Of a DNA stretch of 64,000 nt, positions 1 to 8,547 are shown piece by piece (position 1 is the first letter of the stretch; the number at the start of each line of letters is the position of its first letter). The translations under genes were made by a program, and so were the position numbers. Location: the NCBI GenBank assembly GCA_002350105.1, contig DEDT01000041.1, forward strand, positions 1-64,000. Direction: 5' to 3'. This stretch comes from Selenomonadaceae bacterium UBA2897. GTDB taxonomy: Bacteria; Bacillota; Negativicutes; Selenomonadales; Selenomonadaceae. The notes beneath the pieces were generated by a model. That model was given only the letters and a program-made list of their open reading frames with translations, did not search any database and was not told the DNA's origin.

Positions 1-314
1 TGCTGGAACACCATGCCCATGTGCCCGAGGATTTGCTTGCACTGTGCGGGCGGTGCGTACTGCGCCCGTCCGCCCTCCGATGTGCTCGCGAGCGTCTCGC
101 CCTCGATTTCGATGGTGCCGCTGTCGATTTCCTCCAGCCGGTTCAGGCAGCGCAGCAACGTGCTCTTGCCCGAGCCCGAGGGGCCGATGATCGCCAGTAC
201 CTCACCCTGCCGTACTTCCAGGTCGATGCCGCGCAGGACTTCCAGCGAACCAAAGGATTTATGGATATCCTGCATGCGCAGCATGACTTTTCCTTTACTT
301 TGCGTATCTGCCAT
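1..314 (-). CDS. Polar amino acid ABC transporter ATP-binding protein (3' end outside window)
   Basis: ATPase subunit of a GlnQ/HisP-type importer; it would power uptake of a polar amino acid through the permease encoded just upstream. About 104 residues are visible. The Walker A sequence GPSGSGKS lies near residues 44-51, and the frame runs off the window after the Q-loop residues GMVFQ. The start at 314 is chosen because a strong GGAGGT (complement of 320-325) lies six bases upstream. It overlaps the permease gene by 20 bp, so the two are translationally coupled. The substrate cannot be read from the sequence. The binding protein gene is not between here and the promoter, so it is probably downstream, outside the window. 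Confidence 0.93.
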   Translation of the reverse strand, partial: MADTQSKGKVMLRMQDIHKSFGSLEVLRGIDLEVRQGEVLAIIGPSGSGKSTLLRCLNRLEEIDSGTIEIEGETLASTSEGGRAQYAPPAQCKQILGHMGMVFQ

Positions 315-939
315 AATGCACCTCCAGGCGTTTAAAAATCCAGGTCAGCACCGCCGTCATTGCGAGGTAGAAGATACCCGCGATCACGAACGGCGTCATA
401 TCAAACTCGCGTTGCACGATGGTGCGGGCCACACGCAGCAGGTCGTTCATCGCGAGGATATAGATGAGCGACGTATCCTTGACGAGGTTGATGGTCTCGT
501 TGCTGACCGGCGGCAGCACCATGCGCACGACCTGTGGCAGGATGATGCGCCGCATCGTCTGGCCGTAGCTCATGCCCAGCGTCTTCGCAGCCTCGTACTG
601 GCCCTTCGGCACGGACTGGATGCCCGCGCGGAAGATCTCCGCGAAGTAGGCCGCATAGTTCAGGATGAAGGCCAGCAACGCCGCTGCGATATCTGGCAGG
701 CGGATGCCCACCATCGGCAGGGCGAAATAGACGAAGAGCAGCTGCAGCATGAGCGGCGTACCGCGCATAACCCAGATATAGAGTTCCAGCAGGCGCGAAA
801 GCGGGCGGATACCCGAGAGGCGCCCCATTGCCGCAAGGATCCCCAGCGGCAACGCGAGCACGAGCGTCACGGCAAAGATCTCCAGTGTGATCTGCGAGCC
901 CTCCAGCATCTGCACGACCATATTAAGTAAATGCTCCAT
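295..939 (-). CDS. Polar amino acid ABC transporter permease
   Basis: 214-residue inner membrane permease of the HisM/GlnP family. The N-terminus resembles other members (LEIFAVTLVLALPLGILA, first membrane helix). The EAA loop is seen as EAAKTLGMSYGQTMRRIILP near residues 135-155, the contact site for the ATPase. About five hydrophobic segments and the length are normal for the family. An AAGGAG lies upstream of the ATG. It is the first gene after a strong promoter at 990-1018 and overlaps the ATPase gene, so the two form one transcript. Substrate specificity is not determinable here. Confidence 0.93.
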   Translation of the reverse strand: MEHLLNMVVQMLEGSQITLEIFAVTLVLALPLGILAAMGRLSGIRPLSRLLELYIWVMRGTPLMLQLLFVYFALPMVGIRLPDIAAALLAFILNYAAYFAEIFRAGIQSVPKGQYEAAKTLGMSYGQTMRRIILPQVVRMVLPPVSNETINLVKDTSLIYILAMNDLLRVARTIVQREFDMTPFVIAGIFYLAMTAVLTWIFKRLEVHYGRYAK

Positions 940-989
940 GAAAATTCTCCTTCATTGCCGCTTTAATGTGGCAAAGTGTTAATATACAT

Positions 990-1018
990 ATTATACAAAA
1001 AGCAGCGGCCCCTGACAA
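990..1018 (-). promoter_or_regulatory. Sigma-70 type promoter of the amino acid transporter, nested in a terminator
   Basis: On the minus strand TTGTCA (1018-1013), a 17-base spacer and TATAAT (995-990) make a near-consensus promoter about 50 bases before the permease start. The -35 box lies in the loop of the terminator hairpin that ends the upstream gene (stem 1005-1012 with 1020-1027). Confidence 0.75.
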
Positions 1019-1027
1019 GGGGGCCGC
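996..1027 (-). terminator. Intrinsic terminator after the sugar-binding protein gene
   Basis: A perfect 8-bp stem GCGGCCCC/GGGGCCGC with a 7-base loop is followed on the minus strand by GC and five T residues. It lies about 30 bases past the stop codon of the solute-binding protein gene. Confidence 0.85.
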
Positions 1028-1056
1028 CGTGAAATCAGCGTTTCCCAGGAACTCTT

Positions 1057-2400
1057 TTACTGTGCCGCACGATAGGCTTGTTCCGCCTGATTGAAGCGCT
1101 CCGCCCAGCCGTGCAGGAAATCTTCAACACTGAGCTTGCCCAGCATCACCTGCTCAATATCGTTGTCGGCACTGTCCACAATCTGCCGATAGTCTGGCAG
1201 GTACATGGGCGGCTGATAGAAATAGAACCTGCCGCTGTCCATGGCCTGCTGCACGACCTGCAGATGCTGGCGCTTGCCTACCCATTTCTCATGATTGGCC
1301 TGCTCGCTCACCGGCATCTGCCCGATGCGCTCATTCCACCAGCTCTGCACCCGCGCCGAGCAGAGGAACTTCAGGAAGCGCCACGCCTCCTCCGGATGCT
1401 GGCTGCTCTTGAAGATGCTGTAGCCATCGACGTTGTTGGCCTCCTGCACGTACGTGCCCTCACGGGAGAGCGGCAGCATGGCTCCGGCATAGGATTCTGG
1501 CCTGAGCGCCCGCGTATGACTGCCATAGGAACCAATATTGTGCTGGATCATCGCCGCCTTGCCCTGATCGAATTCCTCGATCATCTCCTGATAACCGTTC
1601 GTGATATCCGCCGTAGGCGTGTACTTGCGGTAGAGCCCCAGATAGCGCTTGACAAACGCAATATGCAGCGGATCATCGATACGGCAGCGCCCGTCAGAAC
1701 CGAAGAAATCCCGGTAGCCGGAGTAAGCGAACATCGCGCGCATGAGCTGCATGCCCGCGCCATCGCCGCCGCGGATACTGAAGCCGTAATGACTGCCCGG
1801 CGCATTGAGCCGGGCGGCCGCCGTAAAGAAATCCTCCCAGGTCTGCGGCTCGCCGAGTCCGGCTGCCGCAAACCAATCCGGTCGATACCAAAGCGTCTCC
1901 ATACTCATGGTATTCGGCAGCTGATAGAGACCGCCATCCGCCGCCATCCGCCGGTTGCCTTCAATGACCGCCGGCATCATATCGTCATGCTCCGACCAGG
2001 CCTGAAACCACGGATCGAGATTCAGCAGGACATCCTGATGATAGAACTCGGCAATCCATGCCGACTGCAGGCCACAGACATCCGGCAGATCATGCGTGGC
2101 AATGGCCGTGTTGATCTTGAGTCGGGCCGATTTTTTCGGCAGGCCCACATACTCCACATGGATATCCGGATTTTCCTGCTCGAACTGCGCGATGAGTTCC
2201 TTATAATAGGCCGTGCGGTCTGCCGCCGCATTCTCATTCCAAAAAACAATCGTCGTCTTCTTTGCTGGCGGCTCCACCGGCGCATTATTCGTCGCTGCCA
2301 GGTCGACGGAGGAACAGCCCGCCCCGAACAGCATTCCCAGGACTGCCAGCAGCAGGATAAAATATCTTCCTGCCCCTGTCGTGCTTCGATATCCTCTCAT
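1057..2400 (-). CDS. Extracellular sugar-binding lipoprotein (family 1)
   Basis: 447-residue solute-binding protein of the carbohydrate ABC family (MalE/UgpB-like). A lipoprotein signal peptide ends at Cys29 (GMLFGAGC); the -3 residue is Gly rather than the usual Leu. The mature part has the family start TTIVFWNENAAADRTAY followed by a FEQENPDIHVEYVGLP segment. It follows the response regulator gene by three bases, with AGGAG inside the regulator's end, so the two are co-translated. No sugar permease or ATPase genes are nearby; the next gene is an amino acid permease with its own promoter. This suggests the protein serves sensing together with the kinase, or feeds a transporter encoded elsewhere. 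Both are inference. Confidence 0.88.
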   Translation of the reverse strand: MRGYRSTTGAGRYFILLLAVLGMLFGAGCSSVDLAATNNAPVEPPAKKTTIVFWNENAAADRTAYYKELIAQFEQENPDIHVEYVGLPKKSARLKINTAIATHDLPDVCGLQSAWIAEFYHQDVLLNLDPWFQAWSEHDDMMPAVIEGNRRMAADGGLYQLPNTMSMETLWYRPDWFAAAGLGEPQTWEDFFTAAARLNAPGSHYGFSIRGGDGAGMQLMRAMFAYSGYRDFFGSDGRCRIDDPLHIAFVKRYLGLYRKYTPTADITNGYQEMIEEFDQGKAAMIQHNIGSYGSHTRALRPESYAGAMLPLSREGTYVQEANNVDGYSIFKSSQHPEEAWRFLKFLCSARVQSWWNERIGQMPVSEQANHEKWVGKRQHLQVVQQAMDSGRFYFYQPPMYLPDYRQIVDSADNDIEQVMLGKLSVEDFLHGWAERFNQAEQAYRAAQ

Positions 2401-2403
2401 GCT

Positions 2404-3990
2404 TCAGCTCCTGTTGCGGAATTCCAGCGGCGAACAGCCTGTGTACTTCTTGAAGCAGGCACCGAAATACTCCGGGCTGCTGTAGCCGGTTCGCTCCGCG
2501 ACCTCATACGTCTTGAGATCCGTCGCACGCAACATCTCCATCGCATGCGTCATGCGAATCTGCAGCAGGAAACCCGTGAAGGTAATCTTTTTCTTCTTCT
2601 TGAAAAGCACGGAAAGGTAGATCGGGTTCATGTGCACGTAGCGGCCGATATCCTGCAGGGATAAGCCATGCTCTGCATAGTGCTGCTCGATATAGTCCGT
2701 CACATCGTCGATAACGTCCGTGCGCTCGCGGCTGTTCTCATCCGTCATGAACTGCGCCAGCGATCTGACAACATCGCGCAGCAAGCCGACCATCTCCGTC
2801 ACGGTCGTCGCCTGGCTGATTTTGGCATAATAATCCGCTTTCTCCTGCTCGTGCTGCTGGCTCCAATCCGCCGCCCAGTCTTCGGCACCCTTGAAGAGCG
2901 CCAGGAACATGTCCACGGCGCGCAGACGCACTTCGCCGAGGGAGAGGCGGCTGCTGCGCAGGTCATCCTCCATCTCGGAAAGTACCTGCTGCGCGTCGTC
3001 GGCAAGGCCGAGGCGTACTTTCTCCAGCAAGCTGTGCTCCGTCTGATCTGGCGAATCACCGACTTCGCTGACGAGGTGGTCGAGATCGGCCATCGTGATG
3101 ACTTTGTCGCGGCCGATAACATGGCGGAAGGCCATGACGGCGTGCGCCTCGTCGAAGGAATCGGCGAAATTCTTCAGTCCCTCGTGCACGCCGCCCAGGC
3201 CGACGGTCAGCGTCGTCTTGAGATCCGTGCGCGTCCATTCGCAGATGGCCTGCGCAATTTCAACCGCCTTTTCCTCCATTTCCTCCGCATCGTCACCCGC
3301 ATAAATGACGACGATGGCGTTCTGCTCCAGCACGAACACGTTGCCATCGCCCTTGCGTTGCAGGATGTGCTCGGCACCTTTGGCGATCTGCTCCTTGAGC
3401 TGCTTGTGCTCACGCTTCGGATGAATCTCCTCCTTGCGATAGTCATCGATGCGCAGCTGCATGGCGAGAAAACAGCGGTGTTGCAGCGAAAGCCCGTGCG
3501 CGGCCATCTTCTCCTGCAGCACATTTTCTGACTCCTGTGCCGAAACGATCTGGGCAAAGAGCATGCTCTTGAGATAGGGCTCCGCCACCTTGAGCTTCAT
3601 GGCGCTGCCCTGCTCCTTATCCCAGGCAGCAGCCGCCTTCTGTACCTTCTCCAGGAGTACCTTGCGATCCACGGGCTTCAGCAGGTAATCCACGGCCTGC
3701 AGGTCGATGGCCTGCTTCGCATAACTGAAGTCCTCATAGCCCGTCAGGAAGATGAACTTGATCTCGGGATAGAGCTCCCTGGTCTGCCGTGCCAGCGTGA
3801 GCCCGTCCATGAAGGGCATCTTGATGTCGGATACCACGATCTGCGGCTTCTGCTGGCGGATTAGCTCCAGAGCCTGCTCGCCGTCGCCCGCTTCGCCCAC
3901 GAGCTCGAAATTATTTTCAGCCCAGGGGATGGTCTGGATCAATCCCTTGCGGATAATCCGGTCATCGTCGACAATCATGATCTTATGCAT
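2404..3990 (-). CDS. YesN-like response regulator with AraC-type DNA-binding domain
   Basis: 528-residue two-component regulator. Residues 1-120 are a receiver domain with the acidic pocket Asp8-Asp10, phospho-acceptor Asp55 (VVSDIKMP) and Lys105 (LLKPVD). A long central region follows with DUF-like linker sequence. The last 100 residues form two helix-turn-helix motifs of the AraC type (LSLQDIGRYVHMNPIYLSVL and a C-terminal YSSPEYFGACFKKYTG). The gene starts inside the kinase gene (8-bp overlap), so both are made together. Members of this family usually switch on sugar uptake and glycan-degradation genes; the target here is unknown. Confidence 0.93.
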   Translation of the reverse strand: MHKIMIVDDDRIIRKGLIQTIPWAENNFELVGEAGDGEQALELIRQQKPQIVVSDIKMPFMDGLTLARQTRELYPEIKFIFLTGYEDFSYAKQAIDLQAVDYLLKPVDRKVLLEKVQKAAAAWDKEQGSAMKLKVAEPYLKSMLFAQIVSAQESENVLQEKMAAHGLSLQHRCFLAMQLRIDDYRKEEIHPKREHKQLKEQIAKGAEHILQRKGDGNVFVLEQNAIVVIYAGDDAEEMEEKAVEIAQAICEWTRTDLKTTLTVGLGGVHEGLKNFADSFDEAHAVMAFRHVIGRDKVITMADLDHLVSEVGDSPDQTEHSLLEKVRLGLADDAQQVLSEMEDDLRSSRLSLGEVRLRAVDMFLALFKGAEDWAADWSQQHEQEKADYYAKISQATTVTEMVGLLRDVVRSLAQFMTDENSRERTDVIDDVTDYIEQHYAEHGLSLQDIGRYVHMNPIYLSVLFKKKKKITFTGFLLQIRMTHAMEMLRATDLKTYEVAERTGYSSPEYFGACFKKYTGCSPLEFRNRS

Positions 3991-5839
3991 GTTTTGTTTC
4001 CTCCAAAGTTCCCGCCATCGAGCGAGCCGGCAACACTACATGAATGCAGGTCCCCACGCCGGGTTCGCTCGTAATCTCCAAACCAGCGGCCTCACCATAG
4101 TGCAGGCGCAGCCGTTCAAAAACACTGAATACGCCAAAGCCCACATGCTTATGGCCGAGGCGCGTCTCCGCCAGGCCACGCCGCATTTCCGCGAGGCGTT
4201 CCCTGGTCATGCCCATGCCATCATCCTCTACGGTGAAATGCAGCAGGCCATTCTCTGCCCAGCCTCGCACCCGGATGAGGCCGCGGCCCCGCTTCTCCTT
4301 GACGCCATGATAAATCGCATTCTCGACCAAAGGCTGCAGCGTCAGCTTGATGATGCTGTACTGGCCGATGTCCGGGGCGATATCGAATTTGTAGGCAAAA
4401 ACATCACCGTAACGCATTTCCTGAATGTAGAGATAATTGCGCGCGTGCTCCACTTCCTGCTTCACGGAAATGATTTCCCGCCCGTGCGAAAGACCGATGC
4501 GGAAGAAATTCGCCAGCGCCATGATCATCTTGCTCGCATCTTCGTTCAGGCCCATGTCACAGAGGCCCTTGATCGCGAAGAGCGTATTATAGAGGAAATG
4601 CGGATGCACCTGCATCTGCACGACGGAAAGCTCCAGCTCGCGCTGCAATTCCTGATCCTTCTTGACCTGAGCCATGAGCTCATTGACATGGCCCATGAGG
4701 TCATCGACACCGTGTCCGAGAAGCTCCACCTCGTTGACGCGGCCCGGACGCTTTCCCCTCTGCGCTTCCTCCTGCTTCGCCGGCGTAATGCGCTGCTGGC
4801 GCATGGCCTCCATGCGGGCGATCAGCTGGGAAAGCGGGCGCATGATGTAGCCCGACAAGCGGTTCGTGAGCACGACAGCCAGCACCATGAGCACGAGAAT
4901 GATGGCCACCGTCATATATTTGATGTAGACGATCTTGCCCAGCAGTGCATCGTAGCGCAGTACAGCTACCATCTTCCACTGATTCGTGCTCAGCGTATCG
5001 TAGACGGCCACGAGCTGCTCACCATTCGTACGGCTGCGGAACTCGATAAACCCCGTTTCCTGACCGGACTGGCGGATGCGCTCCAGCGTGGCCGAGTCGG
5101 GCTGGAACTCAGCGGACATCGTGCCAAACAAGCTGGCATCATCCGTGCTCAGCAGCGTCATGCCCCCCTGCCCGCTCAGCAACTGCTGTTCCAAAAGGCC
5201 GCTGAAAAACTCCTTGCGCAGGCGGAATACCAGCAGTCCCTGTTTCTCAGACTGCCCATCTCCGATGCTTTTTACCAGATCGAGCGTGCTCACGTCACCG
5301 CCACGCAGCGGACGCACCATACGCCACTCGATGTCCTTCTCCCCCACCTGCGTCCAGACGCGCTCATTCTGGTAGTGCTGCACCACCGAGCCGTAATCAT
5401 CGTCGCCACGGAAGAACGTAAACGCGCCATGATTCAGGTTGATATAGACGGTATCGATAATCGAGCTGTTATAGAGGCGGATCGTATCCACATGGGACTG
5501 CGCGGCCAGGTATGTCTGCGGATCGATATCCTCCGCCTGCAAATTCAGCGTGCGCAGAATAACCGGATCATCCGCCAGGGCCGTCATCTGCTCCAGCACA
5601 GATTGGAAACGGTTATCTGTATAAATACAGTTCTGGTGCACGAGGTTCTCAATCTCGTGCCGCGCACTCTCCTCTACCTGGCGCATCGCCAGAATATAGG
5701 AAGATGTACCTGTCACAAGGATGAACGCGATAATGACCGGGATGTAAAAACTCAGTACCGTTGAGCGGAACGTAGACAGAAAATGCCGCAGGAAAAAGGC
5801 GCGCAGCCGCTCTGTCAGGTGCTGCAGCTGAAAGAGCAT
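3983..5839 (-). CDS. YesM-like sensor histidine kinase
   Basis: 618-residue membrane kinase. A transmembrane helix near 28-50 and another near 303-325 flank an extracytoplasmic sensor domain of about 250 residues. A HAMP segment follows (VVLTNRLSGYIMRPLSQL). The His_kinase domain carries HPHFLYNTL at 412-420, with His412 or His414 as the phosphorylated residue, then an HATPase domain with LQPLVENAIYHG and the glycine boxes VEDDGMGM and GFGVFSVFERL. It is the first gene of a kinase-regulator-binding protein operon. The sensor domain may read the binding protein encoded at the operon's end. Confidence 0.93.
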   Translation of the reverse strand: MLFQLQHLTERLRAFFLRHFLSTFRSTVLSFYIPVIIAFILVTGTSSYILAMRQVEESARHEIENLVHQNCIYTDNRFQSVLEQMTALADDPVILRTLNLQAEDIDPQTYLAAQSHVDTIRLYNSSIIDTVYINLNHGAFTFFRGDDDYGSVVQHYQNERVWTQVGEKDIEWRMVRPLRGGDVSTLDLVKSIGDGQSEKQGLLVFRLRKEFFSGLLEQQLLSGQGGMTLLSTDDASLFGTMSAEFQPDSATLERIRQSGQETGFIEFRSRTNGEQLVAVYDTLSTNQWKMVAVLRYDALLGKIVYIKYMTVAIILVLMVLAVVLTNRLSGYIMRPLSQLIARMEAMRQQRITPAKQEEAQRGKRPGRVNEVELLGHGVDDLMGHVNELMAQVKKDQELQRELELSVVQMQVHPHFLYNTLFAIKGLCDMGLNEDASKMIMALANFFRIGLSHGREIISVKQEVEHARNYLYIQEMRYGDVFAYKFDIAPDIGQYSIIKLTLQPLVENAIYHGVKEKRGRGLIRVRGWAENGLLHFTVEDDGMGMTRERLAEMRRGLAETRLGHKHVGFGVFSVFERLRLHYGEAAGLEITSEPGVGTCIHVVLPARSMAGTLEETKHA

Positions 5840-6189
5840 AACTCCACCTCACCTCATAGCCCCAGGGAAACACCGATTATATCGCCAGCTCAGGGAATCA
5901 GCATTTCTCTAAATATTTTACCGTGACTATTTTAGCATAAATTACGTGCAAATGCACATCAAAGGCGCGTCTTCCCATCGAAAACCTGTCTAAACAAGAA
6001 AATTATTTTTCTACAAACTACCATAAAGGACAATCCGCTGCTTGTTGTACGGGACTTCAGCCTGTTCAAGCGAAAGATTTTCAGAAATACGGTTAAATTT
6101 GCAAATACCAGCAGGTTTTTTGCCTGACAGCGCGAATAGAGTATAAGGAGAGGGATAATGAACCCGAAATCCGCAAAGGAGGGATTACT
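5840..6189. other. 350-base divergent intergenic region
   Basis: This region separates the kinase operon from the HD-GYP gene. On the minus strand TATAAT (complement of 5876-5881) lies about 40 bases before the kinase start, without a convincing -35 box. A short palindrome GTGCAAATGCAC lies near 5946-5957. On the plus strand a mini-ORF occupies 6158-6193. The middle, about 5960-6120, is AT-rich and I see no gene, riboswitch or repeat in it. Confidence 0.5.
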
Positions 6190-6193
6190 TTGA
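6158..6193 (+). CDS. Possible 11-residue leader peptide
   Basis: ATG at 6158 follows AAGGAG (6145-6150) by seven bases and encodes MNPKSAKEGLL. Its TGA stop overlaps the TTG start of the HD-GYP gene in the sequence TTGA. The second AAAGGAGGG, the ribosome binding site of the HD-GYP gene, lies inside it. This could be a coupling peptide. A possible promoter reading TTGCCT-16-TATAAG would place the transcript start downstream of its ribosome binding site, which argues against translation. Confidence 0.3.
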   Translation: MNPKSAKEGLL

Positions 6194-7254
6194 GAGCCGT
6201 TTCCGTAGAGGACCTGAAACCGGGCATGATTCTGGCCCGCACGATTGTCAATCCGGACATGGTCGTGGTGCTTTCCGAAGATACGTTGCTGACCAAAGCA
6301 CATATCACGCGCCTGACCTTTCTCAATATACCCGTAGTCTACATCAAGGATGAGTACGAGCTCAACCAGAACTATCAGGCAGTCTCAGCCATCTTCAACC
6401 GCAGCAATGCCTTCGTCAAGGATTACGAAGGCGTGGTCAGCGTCGCCGAGGATATTTTCCGCGAGACGGACAAAAATGGCCACGTGCCGCTGCAGAAGAC
6501 GCAGCAGGTAGTCAAGGATAACATCATGCCGCTCACGAAGAACAGCGGCGTCATCGACTACCTCTATGAGCTGAACCATCTGTCTGCCAATGTCTACAAC
6601 CATTCCCTGCGCGTCTCCGTGCTGAGCGGCGTCATTGCCAAGTGGATGCGCTGCAGCCGGAAGGAGACCCGCGAGATTATCCTCGCCGGTTTCCTGCACG
6701 ACATCGGCAAGACGAAGTTCGAACAGCGCCTGCTGGACAAGGACATTGAGAACCTGCAGGGCGCCGACTATGAGGCCTATATCCAGCACACCGTGGATGG
6801 TCATCATATGCTGAATAACGAGCCAGGTCTCAGCGAGGGCGTCAAGCTCACGGCCCTGCAGCATCACGAGCGCATGGATGGCACCGGCTTCCCCTTTGGC
6901 AGCAGTGGCGACGATATCCATAAATACGCCCGCATCGTCATGGTCGCCGATATCTACGACAACATCACAACGGAGAAAGAGGGCAAGGTCAAGCAGACGC
7001 CGTTCTCGGCCATCGCCTACCTCACGCAGAACATGTTCAGCACGCTGGACCCGGAAGTCTGCGTGCCGATGCTCACGCGCATCAAGGATGCCTTCCTCGG
7101 CTCACGCGTCATCCTCAACAACGGGCAGAAGGGCACGATTGCAGCCTATCCCAACGACTATGCGGCACATCCGGTCATCGAGATCACGCCGAAAGAGCTC
7201 ATCAACCTCAACGATCACCCGGAGCTTACGATTACCGAATACAATCCAAAATAA
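6190..7254 (+). CDS. HD-GYP domain protein (probable c-di-GMP phosphodiesterase)
   Basis: 354-residue cytoplasmic protein. The N-terminal 55 residues (VEDLKPGMILARTIV) match the small domain that precedes many Firmicute HD-GYP domains. The HD-GYP part carries HDIGK at 170-174 and HHERMDGTGFP at 225-235; the third signature residue is Phe instead of the Tyr of the name motif. A further 100 residues follow (LGSRVILNNGQKGTIAAYP). Metal-binding His/Asp residues appear intact, so hydrolysis of cyclic di-GMP is likely but not proven. The start is TTG with AAAGGAGGG seven bases upstream. The gene is monocistronic and ends at a strong terminator. Confidence 0.88.
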   Translation: MRAVSVEDLKPGMILARTIVNPDMVVVLSEDTLLTKAHITRLTFLNIPVVYIKDEYELNQNYQAVSAIFNRSNAFVKDYEGVVSVAEDIFRETDKNGHVPLQKTQQVVKDNIMPLTKNSGVIDYLYELNHLSANVYNHSLRVSVLSGVIAKWMRCSRKETREIILAGFLHDIGKTKFEQRLLDKDIENLQGADYEAYIQHTVDGHHMLNNEPGLSEGVKLTALQHHERMDGTGFPFGSSGDDIHKYARIVMVADIYDNITTEKEGKVKQTPFSAIAYLTQNMFSTLDPEVCVPMLTRIKDAFLGSRVILNNGQKGTIAAYPNDYAAHPVIEITPKELINLNDHPELTITEYNPK

Positions 7255-7270
7255 AATAGCATTTATGCCA

Positions 7271-7311
7271 ATAAGGTGGCAGTTCCTCGTGAACCGCCAC
7301 CTTATTTTTTT
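7271..7311 (+). terminator. Intrinsic terminator after the HD-GYP gene
   Basis: A perfect 10-bp stem ATAAGGTGGC/GCCACCTTAT (7271-7280 and 7296-7305), with an inner GTTC/GAAC pairing, is followed by a T-run through 7311. It separates this gene from the convergent export operon. Confidence 0.9.
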
Positions 7312-7329
7312 GCTTTTTTCCTGTACCGC

Positions 7330-8547
7330 TTACTCGTAGCGCAGGGCCTCGATAGGATCGAGTTTCGCCGCCTTACGCGCTGGATAGATGCCAAAAAAGA
7401 GGCCTATCCCCACAGAGAAACCAAACGATACGATAATGGGCAATGCCGTGATCACCGTCGTAAAATTTCCAAACTGCGAAATAATCTTTGATGCGGCACA
7501 ACCAAGACCGATGCCGATGATGCCACCGATAATGCCGATAACCATCGACTCGATGAGGAACTGCATCATGATATTCATGAACGTCGCCCCCAATGCCTTA
7601 CGGATGCCGATCTCGCGCGTGCGCTCCGTAACGGAGACCATCATGATGTTCATGATGCCGATGCCGCCGACTAGCAGCGAAATCCCTGCGATGGAACCGA
7701 GCAGAAGCGTGAGCATAGAGGTAGACTGATTGACGGTCTCCATGAGGCTCGTGAGATTCCGCACATGGAAGTCATCGTCCTTGCCATTTGTGATATGGTG
7801 GCGCTCCCGCAGGAGCTGCTCCACCTCCGCCTGCACCTGATCCATCTTGCCTGAATCCGATACCTGCAGATTGATCGACTGGACATAAGTAATGCCAAGC
7901 ATACGCTCCTGCGCCGTCGTAAGGGGGATATAGACCATATCATCCTGATCCTGTCCCATGGAGGACTGTCCTTTGCTCTTGAGCAGCCCGATTACCTTGA
8001 ACGGCTGGTTCTTGATGCGGATGGTCTGGCCAACCGGGTTTTGATTCTCAAAGAGATTCTCTGCCACCGTCGTACCGATGACACAGACGCGATTGCGCTT
8101 GTCGAGATCATTCGTAGAGATAAAGGAACCATAGTCAATCTCCAACGAGCGAATCGCGAGGAATTCCGGCGTCACACCCTGCACGCTGCAATTCCAGTTC
8201 ATATTGCCGTTGACCAGCTGATAAGATGAGCTGACCGTGGGCGAGACGTAATCAATATTCTTGATTTTCGTCTGAATTGCCTTGGCGTCATCGTATTTCA
8301 GCGTCTGCATGGAGCCGGCTGCACCGCGCACGCCGCCCCGATTCGAGGAGCCGGGAGAAACGATGAGCATATTGGAGCCCAGGCTCGCGATAGAGCTCGT
8401 GACATTGCTGCGCACGCCCATACCGACGGAGACCAAGGCGATGACCGCGCCCACACCAATGATAATGCCGAGCATCGTCAGGAGCGTGCGCATCTTATTC
8501 GCATAGAGCGAGGTCAGGGCCATGGAGAAGCTCTCACTAAACAACAT
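7330..8547 (-). CDS. MacB-type ABC transporter permease
   Basis: 405-residue permease of the MacB/FtsX family. An N-terminal helix (TMLGIIIGVGAVIALVSVGM) precedes a large periplasmic domain of about 200 residues. Three C-terminal membrane helices follow, with the conserved VTERTREIGIRKALGA loop between them. This four-helix layout is diagnostic. I chose ATG at 8547, since sequence upstream is the ATPase gene read in another frame; the two overlap by 11 bp. The partners upstream are the ATPase, the adaptor and a TolC-like channel. Together they would expel a peptide, lipid-like compound or drug across both membranes; the substrate is unknown. Confidence 0.92.
   Translation of the reverse strand: MLFSESFSMALTSLYANKMRTLLTMLGIIIGVGAVIALVSVGMGVRSNVTSSIASLGSNMLIVSPGSSNRGGVRGAAGSMQTLKYDDAKAIQTKIKNIDYVSPTVSSSYQLVNGNMNWNCSVQGVTPEFLAIRSLEIDYGSFISTNDLDKRNRVCVIGTTVAENLFENQNPVGQTIRIKNQPFKVIGLLKSKGQSSMGQDQDDMVYIPLTTAQERMLGITYVQSINLQVSDSGKMDQVQAEVEQLLRERHHITNGKDDDFHVRNLTSLMETVNQSTSMLTLLLGSIAGISLLVGGIGIMNIMMVSVTERTREIGIRKALGATFMNIMMQFLIESMVIGIIGGIIGIGLGCAASKIISQFGNFTTVITALPIIVSFGFSVGIGLFFGIYPARKAAKLDPIEALRYE

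Noticed and set aside
5960..6157. c-di-GMP riboswitch before the HD-GYP gene
   Set aside because: I see no GEMM-type conserved core in the AT-rich leader.
5959..6303. Minus-strand frames before the HD-GYP gene
   Set aside because: They overlap the HD-GYP start and have no ribosome binding site or recognisable domain.
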